Origin: Sphingobacteriales bacterium
GTDB taxonomy: Bacteria; Bacteroidota; Bacteroidia; Chitinophagales; Chitinophagaceae
Reading direction: 5' to 3'
Length of the DNA stretch: 5,089 nt
Assembly: GCA_024640385.1 (NCBI GenBank)
Contig: JAHEFC010000318.1
Coordinates: 1 to 5,089 of the forward strand
A program made the translations under genes and the position numbers. The notes beneath the pieces are model-generated. The model saw nothing but the letters and a program-made list of their open reading frames with translations. It was not told the origin of the DNA and did no database searches. Positions within the stretch are counted from its first letter, which is position 1, and each line of letters starts with the position of its first letter. Positions 1-5,089 of the stretch are shown here, one piece after another.

Positions 1-17
1 AGTATCAATAATTAAGT

Positions 18-872
18 ATGAAATTATTTCGTTTTGGTGCGCCTGGAAAAGAAAAACCTGGCGTGGTACAAGAAGGAAAGAAATTGGATGTATCGGAATT
101 TGGGTCCGATTTCAATGAAGGTTTTTTTGAAGATGGAGGACTGGGTAAACTGGCCAGCTGGCTGAAAACCCATGCGACCTCCTGCCCTATAGTAGGTGAT
201 GATGAAAGATATGGATCCTGTGTAGCAAGACCCTCCAAGATCATCTGTGTAGGCTTGAACTATGCGCAGCATGCGGCGGAGACCGGTGTAGAACCTCCTA
301 AGGAGCCGGTATTGTTTTTCAAAAGTACAACGGCACTCTGCGGACCTAATGACGACTTGCATATACCCAGGAATTCAAAGAAAACAGATTGGGAAGTGGA
401 ACTGGCCGTGATCATTGGCAAGAAGGCTACCTATATTGAATTGGAAGATGCCTATGATTATATAGCCGGCTACGCTTTGCATAATGATTACTCAGAGCGT
501 GAGTTCCAGATCGAACGAGGCGGACAGTGGGTAAAGGGCAAGAGCTGTGATACCTTCGCGCCGCTAGGCCCCTGGCTGGTTACCAAAGACGAGATCCCGG
601 ACCCGGGCAATTTGCATTTATGGCTGGACGTGAACGGAAGAAAGATGCAGAACTCTTCCACCTCTGACCTGATCTTCAATGTGCCTTACCTGGTTTACTA
701 TATCAGCCAGTTCATGACCCTGCTGCCCGGAGACGTGATCTCCACCGGTACCCCGCAGGGTGTGGGCCTGGGACAGAAACCGGAACCCTGGTATCTGAAG
801 GCCGGAGATGTAGTGAAATTAGGCATTGAGGGGTTGGGTGAACAGCAACAGCACGTGGTGAAAATGTGGTGA
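18..872 (+). CDS. FAH-family hydrolase, probable 2,4-diketo-3-deoxy-L-fuconate hydrolase
   Basis: A 284-residue cytosolic enzyme of the fumarylacetoacetate hydrolase family, with a family-typical length. The N-terminal ~70 residues form the variable cap domain. The catalytic fold begins at KIICVGLNYAQHAAE (74-88), where H85 and E88 form the usual His/Glu pair. The probable divalent-metal ligands are E126 and E128 in DWEVELAVIIG and D157 in HNDYSERE. The conserved WVKGKSCDTFAPLGP (171-185) and STGTPQGVG (242-250) follow. In oxidative L-fucose catabolism such enzymes cleave 2,4-diketo-3-deoxy-L-fuconate to pyruvate and L-lactate; the assignment here rests on the neighbours (lactonase, fucose dehydrogenase-like SDR, FucP, GH29). 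The family is often auto-annotated as ureidoglycolate lyase, and acylpyruvase or the rhamnose-pathway equivalent are alternatives. The start ATG at 18 gives the normal MKLFRFG-type N-terminus. Family is near certain; substrate is inferred. Confidence 0.85.
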   Translation: MKLFRFGAPGKEKPGVVQEGKKLDVSEFGSDFNEGFFEDGGLGKLASWLKTHATSCPIVGDDERYGSCVARPSKIICVGLNYAQHAAETGVEPPKEPVLFFKSTTALCGPNDDLHIPRNSKKTDWEVELAVIIGKKATYIELEDAYDYIAGYALHNDYSEREFQIERGGQWVKGKSCDTFAPLGPWLVTKDEIPDPGNLHLWLDVNGRKMQNSSTSDLIFNVPYLVYYISQFMTLLPGDVISTGTPQGVGLGQKPEPWYLKAGDVVKLGIEGLGEQQQHVVKMW

Positions 873-924
873 GTGTGATGAATGTGGAGAATGTGATGAA
901 TGAATGTGATAAATGTGAATAATG
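863..924 (+). repeat. Tandem 9-nt repeat spanning a stop and the next start
   Basis: Six full nonamers of consensus AATGTGATG start at 863, 872, 881, 890, 903 and 912. They are AATGTGGTG, AGTGTGATG, AATGTGGAG, AATGTGATG, AATGTGATA and AATGTGAAT. A 4-nt partial copy (AATG) interrupts at 899, and a last AATG at 921 supplies the start codon of the lactonase gene. The array begins inside the last codons of the FAH gene and contains its TGA, so the 49-nt spacer consists wholly of repeat. No inverted partner and no strong Shine-Dalgarno site is seen; GGAGA at 886-890 is too far upstream of the ATG at 922 to be a standard one. Slipped-strand expansion is a likely origin (inference). Confidence 0.85.
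878..922 (+). other. Possible 14-codon mini-ORF coupling FAH and lactonase genes
   Basis: Within the nonamer array, the ATG at 878 opens a frame of 14 sense codons (M-N-V-E-N-V-M-N-E-C-D-K-C-E). It ends at TAA 920-922, whose last A is the first base of the lactonase ATG (TAATG). The ATG lies 5 nt after the FAH stop. Such an arrangement could let ribosomes pass from the FAH gene to the lactonase gene by termination-reinitiation. It may equally be a by-product of the repeat, and there is no evidence that it is translated. Confidence 0.2.
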
Positions 925-1752
925 AAAGTGATTGATTCTCATGTACATTTCTGGAATTACGATCCGACAACGCATGGTTGGATCAATGATGATATGCAGG
1001 TGATACGGAAAGATTTTCTGCCTGCAGATCTTGAACAGGTGTTTGCTAAAAACAAGGTCGATGGATGTGTGGCTGTGCAGGCTGATACTACAGAGAAAGA
1101 AACCAACTTCCTCGTTGAGCTATCAAAAAAACACCCCATCATCAAAGGCGTTGTGGGCTGGGTGGATCTGAGCAGTGAAAACATTGAAGAAAGATTACAG
1201 GTCTATAGCAAAGAACCCATTATCAAAGGATTCAGGGAGATCATGCAGGGCGCTCCGGACGATCAGTTTCTGACCAATAAGAAATTCCAGGCCGGCGTTA
1301 AAAAACTTTCCGCATATGGATTCACCTATGATGTGCTGATCTATCACGACCAACTGCCTTCTGCGATTAGGTTCACCGAAAAATATCCGGATCAGCATTT
1401 CATACTGGATCATATCGCCAAACCGGATATAAAAAATAAGCAGTGGAAAAAATGGCGGGACGATATCAGGGAACTCTCCCGGAACCCGAATATGTATTGC
1501 AAGCTTTCCGGCATGGTGACTGAAGCAGATTGGAAGAAATGGAACTTTGAAACTTTCGAACCCTATATTGATACGGTGGCAGAATATTTTGGGACAGACA
1601 GAATATGTTTTGGGTCCGACTGGCCCGTATGTCTTGTTGCAGGCAAATATGAACAGGTGCTAAGGATAGTCACAGAGTTTTTGGAGCAGGTAGCTGCTAC
1701 AGAACACGAACAGGTTTTATCAGGTAATACCAGCAGATTTTATAAATTATAA
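922..1752 (+). CDS. COG3618 amidohydrolase, probable L-fuconolactonase
   Basis: A 276-residue TIM-barrel amidohydrolase of the Amidohydro_2/COG3618 group, full length. It begins with the strand-1 HxH motif (H7, H9 in DSHVHFW). Family signatures follow in order: GVVGWVDL (76-83), KGFREIMQG (102-110), YDVLIYHDQL with H142, ILDHIAKPDI with H164 (161-170), CKLSGM (193-198) and the strand-8 ICFGSDWPV with probable catalytic D233. COG3618 contains lactonases such as L-fuconolactonase, L-rhamnonolactonase and 2-pyrone-4,6-dicarboxylate lactonase. The position between the FAH gene and the fucose dehydrogenase-like SDR points to hydrolysis of L-fuconolactone to L-fuconate in the cytosol. As I recall the family, the residue after the Arg in FREIMQ is often His; here it is Glu (E106). 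The start ATG at 922 is fixed by the MKVIDSHVHF beginning; the in-frame upstream ATGs at 904 and 913 are each followed at once by TGA. Three bases separate it from the SDR gene. Confidence 0.85.
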   Translation: MKVIDSHVHFWNYDPTTHGWINDDMQVIRKDFLPADLEQVFAKNKVDGCVAVQADTTEKETNFLVELSKKHPIIKGVVGWVDLSSENIEERLQVYSKEPIIKGFREIMQGAPDDQFLTNKKFQAGVKKLSAYGFTYDVLIYHDQLPSAIRFTEKYPDQHFILDHIAKPDIKNKQWKKWRDDIRELSRNPNMYCKLSGMVTEADWKKWNFETFEPYIDTVAEYFGTDRICFGSDWPVCLVAGKYEQVLRIVTEFLEQVAATEHEQVLSGNTSRFYKL

Positions 1753-1755
1753 AAA

Positions 1756-2526
1756 ATGGATCTACACTTACACAACAAGGTGATCATTGTATCGGGCGGA
1801 GCCAAAGGCATTGGCGAAGGCATTGTGAGGGTGCTTGCCGCTGAAGGTGCCATTCCCGTGATCGTCGGCCGCAATGAAGCGGATAACCAGGAAACAATTG
1901 ATAGCATTGGCACCGGTTCGCATGTGGTGGCCGAACTCTCCGTTCCTGAGCAATGTAAAACCGCGATCGATACAGTAATTGAAAGATATGGTCGTATTGA
2001 TGGCATAGTCAACAATGCAGGTGTGAACGATGGCAATGGCCTGGAGCATGGTACTTATGAAGGTTTCATAGCATCTCTGCATAGAAATGTGGTGCACTAT
2101 TATTTGCTGGTGCAACATGCCTTACCGGAACTGATCAAATCCAAAGGCGCTATCGTCAATATCAGCTCCAAGGTAGCAGAGACAGGCCAGGGAGGAACAT
2201 CGGGTTATGCCGCGGCCAATGGAGCCAGAAATGCGCTCACCAGGGAGTGGGCAGTTGAATTACTGAAATATAGTATCCGTGTCAATGCCGTGATCGTTGC
2301 AGAGAGTTATACGCCATTGTACGACAGGTGGATCAAATCCATGCCCGATCCTGAAGGCGAATTGAAAAAGATCACCGATCGCATCCCATTTGAAAAAAGA
2401 ATGACCACGCCGGAAGAACTGGCCAATACGGTAGCATTTCTTTTGTCGGATAAATCAAGTCATACCACGGGACAATTGATACACGTGGACGGAGGGTATG
2501 TTCATTTAGATCGAAGAATCAGTTAG
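1756..2526 (+). CDS. SDR oxidoreductase, probable L-fucose dehydrogenase (YxxxN variant)
   Basis: A 256-residue classical short-chain dehydrogenase. The dinucleotide-binding SGGAKGIG lies at 13-20, NNAG at 86-89, the structural Asn is N111, the catalytic Ser is S138 in NISSK and Tyr is Y151, 13 residues later as usual. The motif then reads YAAAN, so the position of the catalytic Lys (155) is Asn (codon AAT at 2218-2220). The segment GQGGTSGYAAANGARNALTR with VAESYTPLY further on resembles L-fucose dehydrogenases of the SDR family, and VDGGY (244-248) closes the fold. The proposed role is NAD(P)-dependent oxidation of L-fucose to L-fuconolactone. The end of beta-strand 2 reads VGRN (37-40) without an acidic residue, which would favour NADP over NAD (inference). 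2-keto-3-deoxy-L-fuconate dehydrogenase, also an SDR, is the main alternative. The start follows the lactonase stop by 3 nt, behind an A-run without a clear Shine-Dalgarno, so the two genes are probably co-transcribed. Confidence 0.8.
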   Translation: MDLHLHNKVIIVSGGAKGIGEGIVRVLAAEGAIPVIVGRNEADNQETIDSIGTGSHVVAELSVPEQCKTAIDTVIERYGRIDGIVNNAGVNDGNGLEHGTYEGFIASLHRNVVHYYLLVQHALPELIKSKGAIVNISSKVAETGQGGTSGYAAANGARNALTREWAVELLKYSIRVNAVIVAESYTPLYDRWIKSMPDPEGELKKITDRIPFEKRMTTPEELANTVAFLLSDKSSHTTGQLIHVDGGYVHLDRRIS

Positions 2527-2610
2527 AGGCAAGAGGCGAAAGGCGAGAGGCGTAAGGCGATAGAAAAAAATCCTCCTTCTTCTCGCCTCTCACCTCTCGC
2601 CTCTCGCCTT
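2526..2610. repeat. Heptanucleotide array with inverted copies forming a long hairpin
   Basis: Five tandem 7-mers of consensus GAGGCGA occupy 2526-2560 (GAGGCAA, GAGGCGA, AAGGCGA, GAGGCGT, AAGGCGA). After a 22-nt spacer (2561-2582) holding A7 and a C/T-rich stretch, four inverted units occupy 2583-2610 (TCGCCTC, TCACCTC, TCGCCTC, TCGCCTT). Pairing 2533-2560 with 2583-2610 gives a 28-position stem with 23 Watson-Crick pairs, one G-T and four mismatches, as counted by eye. The array starts at the last base of the SDR stop codon. No T-run follows the right arm, so it is not a textbook intrinsic terminator. It could attenuate read-through into fucP or stabilise upstream mRNA (inference). Confidence 0.85.
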
Positions 2611-2653
2611 GAATAAACCAAAGACACTTATAACAAACGAAAGATAATCTCTC

Positions 2654-3922
2654 ATGAACAAACGCTCCCTCCTTCTCCCCTTCATTCTCGTTACATCTCT
2701 CTTCTTCTTGTGGGGATTCTCGAACAACCTGAATGGCATTCTTATCCCGCATCTCAGGAAAGCATTGCAGCTTTCAAACCTGCAGTCTACCCTGGTAGAT
2801 ACTGCAGTCTATCTGGCTTACTTCCTTGGAGCTATTCCTGCAGGGATGATCCTGAAGAAATGGGGGTATAAAAATGGGATCGTTGTTGGTTTATTGATAT
2901 TTGCCCTGGGGGCCTTCCTTTTCATACCTGCTGCCAATACAAGAGTGTATTTTATTTTTCTCGGTGCCTTATTCATCATTGGCTGCGGATTGACCATCCT
3001 GGAAACGGCGGCTAATCCATACGCGACTAAACTTGGGGATCCGGAAACGGCTACCACAAGATTGAACCTTGCCCAGGCATTTAACGGTCTTGCTGCTTTT
3101 ATAGGCCCCTATGTGGGAACAAAATACATTCTGTCAGGAAAAGAATATTCCAACCAGGAGCTCGCATCCATGACTGACACCGCCCGTGATGCTTACCTGG
3201 CTTCAGAAGCTGCTTCCGTAAAAATGCCTTACTTATTATTAGGGTTATTTCTTGTTATCATTGCGGTCACATTTCTCCTGAACAAGTTCCCCGAGTTCCG
3301 TGAAGATGAGGAAAAATCGAAGGGTTCACTGGCAGAAGCATTGAAACATAAACATCTGACCTGGGCCGTTATCGCGCAGTTCTTTTATGTAGGTGCGCAG
3401 GTTTGCGTTACCAGTTTTTTTGTACGCGCGGCAATTACAGGCGGAGGCTTAGACGAAAAAACTGCCGGCTACTACCTGGGAGCATATGGTATCTTGTTTA
3501 TGGCAGGAAGATTCACCGGTACATTATTCATGAAATTCATCAAACCCGCCAAACTATTGGCCATCTATGCCATTGCCTGTATACTGCTTAGTGCCGCGGC
3601 TATTTATGGAGATGGTAAAAATGTTGTGTTGGCCCTGGGCGGACTTGGATTTTTCATGTCCATCATGTTCCCGACCATATTCTCCCTGGGAATCCAGGAC
3701 CTGAAAGAAAATACCAAGCCGGGCTCATCATTGATCGTAATGTCTATTATTGGCGGGGCATTATTCCCTGTGTTGATGGGCGGGATCATTGACCGGTCTA
3801 ACGATAATATCCAGATCGGTTATTGGGTACCGTTAGTATGTTATGGTGTAGTATTATATTTCGCCCTGCAGGGGCACAAACATAAAAAACCAGCACATGA
3901 GCAGGTATTGTCTGACCGTTGA
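2654..3922 (+). CDS. fucP: FucP-type L-fucose:H+ symporter (MFS, FHS family)
   Basis: A 422-residue inner-membrane transporter of the fucose-galactose-glucose-H+ symporter (FHS) branch of the major facilitator superfamily, with about 12 hydrophobic segments. The halves are TM1-6 (roughly residues 7-210) and TM7-12 (roughly 235-406), joined by a charged loop (211-235). Family signatures include FFLWGFSNNLNGILIPH (17-33), IPAGMILKKWGYKNGI (61-76), ILETAANPYAT (115-125), RLNLAQAFN (137-145), FFYVGAQV (243-250), FMSIMFPTIFSLGI (334-347) and GGALFPVLMGG (367-377). E117 in LETAANP matches E. coli FucP Glu135, but the position of Asp46 (NNLND) is Gly28. The FHS family also includes glucose/galactose and other sugar carriers; the surrounding fucose genes and the GH29 gene support fucose. 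The gene lies 127 nt behind the SDR, beyond the heptamer hairpin, so its transcript level may differ. The start ATG at 2654 gives the usual short cytosolic N-terminus; the upstream site is only weakly purine-rich. Confidence 0.88.
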   Translation: MNKRSLLLPFILVTSLFFLWGFSNNLNGILIPHLRKALQLSNLQSTLVDTAVYLAYFLGAIPAGMILKKWGYKNGIVVGLLIFALGAFLFIPAANTRVYFIFLGALFIIGCGLTILETAANPYATKLGDPETATTRLNLAQAFNGLAAFIGPYVGTKYILSGKEYSNQELASMTDTARDAYLASEAASVKMPYLLLGLFLVIIAVTFLLNKFPEFREDEEKSKGSLAEALKHKHLTWAVIAQFFYVGAQVCVTSFFVRAAITGGGLDEKTAGYYLGAYGILFMAGRFTGTLFMKFIKPAKLLAIYAIACILLSAAAIYGDGKNVVLALGGLGFFMSIMFPTIFSLGIQDLKENTKPGSSLIVMSIIGGALFPVLMGGIIDRSNDNIQIGYWVPLVCYGVVLYFALQGHKHKKPAHEQVLSDR

Positions 3923-4247
3923 TCTCAAAGATGATCCATCCCTGATCCAGCAGTACGAGGACTATCACAAGAAAGTATGGCCTGAAATCCTGCAGAGCCT
4001 CACGGATAGCGGCATTATTTCCATGGAGATCTATCGTCTAAAGACGAGGATGTTCATGATCATTGAAACAGCTGATGATTTCAGCTTTGAGAAAAAGTCT
4101 GCCATGGATCTTGCCAATCCCAAAGTCCAGGAATGGGAAAAACTGATGGGCCAGTTCCAGCAGTCATTGCCCTGGGAAAATCCTGACGATCCCTGGAAAT
4201 GGAAGCTGATGGAGAAGGTGTTTGATTTCGTCAGTAGTGAGAAGTGA
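3897..4247 (+). CDS. RhaM-family (DUF718) mutarotase, probable L-fucose/L-rhamnose mutarotase
   Basis: A 116-residue single-domain protein of the L-rhamnose mutarotase family (COG3254), a small alpha/beta-barrel fold that is usually dimeric and about 100-115 residues long. It interconverts the alpha and beta anomers of a 6-deoxy-L-sugar. YEDYHKKVWPEI (20-31) matches the E. coli RhaM region with its Tyr and catalytic His (YxxxHxxxWPE); here these are Y20 and H24. SGIISMEIYRL (38-48), RMFMIIET (51-58) and NPKVQEWEKLM (74-84) are typical of the family. In a fucose locus the substrate is probably L-fucose, though sequence alone cannot exclude L-rhamnose. The ATG at 3897 lies inside fucP, so the genes overlap by 26 nt in different frames. 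That start is supported because MSRYCLTVDLKDD is the family's normal beginning. The overlap implies co-transcription and probably coupled translation. The last codons fall within a hairpin arm. Confidence 0.87.
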   Translation: MSRYCLTVDLKDDPSLIQQYEDYHKKVWPEILQSLTDSGIISMEIYRLKTRMFMIIETADDFSFEKKSAMDLANPKVQEWEKLMGQFQQSLPWENPDDPWKWKLMEKVFDFVSSEK

Positions 4248-4291
4248 ATTGATTGCAAGTCTATTGAAAAATCTGCTCCCTACTCACTGCT
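4233..4291. terminator. Hairpin between convergent genes, possible bidirectional terminator
   Basis: The 15-nt arm 4233-4247 (AGTAGTGAGAAGTGA) is nearly complementary to 4277-4291 (TCCCTACTCACTGCT). I count 12 Watson-Crick pairs, one G-T and two mismatches, with a 29-nt loop. The left arm covers the last four codons and the stop of the mutarotase gene. The right arm reaches the first base of the fucosidase stop triplet (4291-4293 on the plus strand). The 43-nt gap between convergent genes is a natural place for a shared terminator, but neither side has a good T-run, so the function is uncertain. Confidence 0.4.
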
Positions 4292-5089
4292 TAATTAAAC
4301 CCACCATGCCCCTTATACAACTTCACGGGCTTATCCAAGGAAAGCTCTACTACAGAGATATACTTGGTTTGAGCATCTTTGGGTAGATCGATGTAAACCA
4401 GGCCGGGCACCGGGCTCCAGGAGATCTTGCCTACTACTTTATGTTTCAGCTCGCGTTTGCTGCCCAACACGCGGATCTTATTGATCTTGTTATCAAGTCC
4501 TTTTACCAACAAGGGACCATCCGTATTGCCCGCTACAAAAAGGTAGAGCTTGGTGGAATCTTTGGAAATAGTGGTAGGTCCATAAAAATGTCCCGGTGCA
4601 ATGCCCGCCCTAGTACCGAAAATACCTTCGGCATTGGTCTTGTTCCAGGCGCCCAATTCACGCAATATATTTGCCTGTTCCTTAGGGATGGTCCCATCTT
4701 CTTTTGGCCCAATGTCCAATAAAAGATTCCCGCCATTGCTGATCACGTCCGCAAATATGGCGATGATCTCATAAGGCGTTTTCCAGGCGGTATCTTTTGG
4801 CCTGTAACCCCAATTGTTATTGGTGGTCATACAAAGCTCCCACCAGTTATAGGCGGGTCGAGAAACAGGTATATTCTGCTCCGGCGTTTCGTAATCTCCG
4901 TATCCCATCAACCTTCCATTGATGATGGTATTAGGATTATCCTTGGTCAGGATCTGCCTGATCTTCTGAGCCTCCCACTCTTCTGCACTATGTTCCCAAT
5001 CACCATCGAACCACCAAAGATCCGGTTTGTACTTACTACTCACTTCCCTCAACTGGTTCTGGAAAAAATTGCGGAAACGCTGCCAGCGA
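4291..5089 (-). CDS. GH29 alpha-L-fucosidase, C-terminal part (N-terminus beyond window)
   Basis: The frame is open from the window edge, giving 265 residues with no start codon in view; the first full codon is at 5088-5086. The visible part starts RWQRFRNFFQNQL and runs into YKPDLWWFDGDW (20-31), the GH29 nucleophile motif, with D28 of WFDG the expected catalytic Asp. GH29 signatures follow: GRLMGYGDYETPEQ (60-73, around the region of the general acid), NWWELCMTTNNNWGY (81-95), NGGNLLLDIGPKEDG (119-133) and GIFGTRAG (154-161). After the barrel comes the start of a beta-sandwich-like tail ending KLYKGHGGFN. The enzyme removes terminal alpha-L-fucose from glycans and would feed FucP. Full-length members are about 430-500 residues, so roughly the N-terminal 40% and any signal peptide are missing from view; export to the periplasm or surface is likely but unseen. 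The gene faces the catabolic genes and so has its own promoter outside the window. Confidence 0.92.
   Translation of the reverse strand, partial: RWQRFRNFFQNQLREVSSKYKPDLWWFDGDWEHSAEEWEAQKIRQILTKDNPNTIINGRLMGYGDYETPEQNIPVSRPAYNWWELCMTTNNNWGYRPKDTAWKTPYEIIAIFADVISNGGNLLLDIGPKEDGTIPKEQANILRELGAWNKTNAEGIFGTRAGIAPGHFYGPTTISKDSTKLYLFVAGNTDGPLLVKGLDNKINKIRVLGSKRELKHKVVGKISWSPVPGLVYIDLPKDAQTKYISVVELSLDKPVKLYKGHGGFN

Noticed and set aside
1..17. Promoter or end of an upstream gene before the FAH gene
   Set aside because: Only 17 AT-rich bases are visible. One frame contains a TAA, but this is too little to support a gene end or promoter.
698..975. Minus-strand open frames with His/Thr-rich and Cys-rich stretches
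   Set aside because: They are antisense to the FAH gene end and the 9-nt array. The odd composition comes from translating the repeat, and no homology or start context supports them.
2526..2610. Classical Rho-independent terminator or small CRISPR array
   Set aside because: No T-run follows the stem, and 7-nt contiguous units without spacers cannot be a CRISPR array. It is kept as a repeat hairpin of unknown role.
2611..2653. Separate Bacteroidota promoter (TAnnTTTG type) for fucP
   Set aside because: No TAnnTTTG -7 box with a TTG -33 box at suitable spacing is seen on the plus strand in this stretch.
2519..2752. Minus-strand 77-residue open frame across the SDR-fucP gap
   Set aside because: It is charged, low-complexity sequence produced by the GAGGCGA array and the antisense of the fucP start; not a credible protein.
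4031..4736. Other-strand and other-frame open frames over the mutarotase and fucosidase genes
   Set aside because: They overlap strongly supported genes in other frames and show no recognisable domain or consistent composition.
5050..5052. TTG as the start codon of the fucosidase
   Set aside because: The frame stays open to the window edge, and the GH29 catalytic motif follows too closely for this to be the N-terminus. The gene is simply cut by the window.

Overview
The window looks like a chromosomal sugar-catabolism locus from a member of the Bacteroidota, most likely a Chitinophagaceae-type soil or plant-associated relative. This placement is inferred from the protein style, the A-rich translation starts without strong Shine-Dalgarno sequences, the moderate GC content and the G/A-rich short intergenic repeats. 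No rRNA or other marker gene confirms it. The window contains six protein genes and almost no non-coding DNA.

Bases 18-3922 (+) encode, in order: a fumarylacetoacetate-hydrolase (FAH) family enzyme, a COG3618 amidohydrolase that fits a sugar lactonase, a short-chain dehydrogenase (SDR) resembling L-fucose dehydrogenases, and a FucP-type MFS symporter. A RhaM-family mutarotase follows at 3897-4247 (+), overlapping the end of fucP. A GH29 alpha-L-fucosidase converges from the other side on the minus strand (4291 to the window end) and is truncated at its N-terminus by the window edge.

Together the genes fit the oxidative, non-phosphorylating route for L-fucose. GH29 releases L-fucose from glycans, FucP imports it, the mutarotase interconverts the anomers, the SDR oxidises fucose to L-fuconolactone and the amidohydrolase opens the lactone to L-fuconate. 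After dehydration and a second oxidation by enzymes not seen here, the FAH enzyme would cleave 2,4-diketo-3-deoxy-L-fuconate to pyruvate and L-lactate. L-fuconate dehydratase and 2-keto-3-deoxy-L-fuconate dehydrogenase are absent and probably lie upstream of base 1 or elsewhere. An analogous L-rhamnose pathway uses the same enzyme families, but FucP and GH29 favour fucose.

I do not see a wholly new system. The points that most deserve a second look are an SDR with Asn in place of the catalytic Lys (YxxxN), a FucP with Gly at the position of the E. coli proton-coupling Asp46, and three unrelated short-repeat structures that fill the only intergenic gaps. One of these, a 9-nt tandem array, contains both the stop codon of one gene and the start codon of the next.
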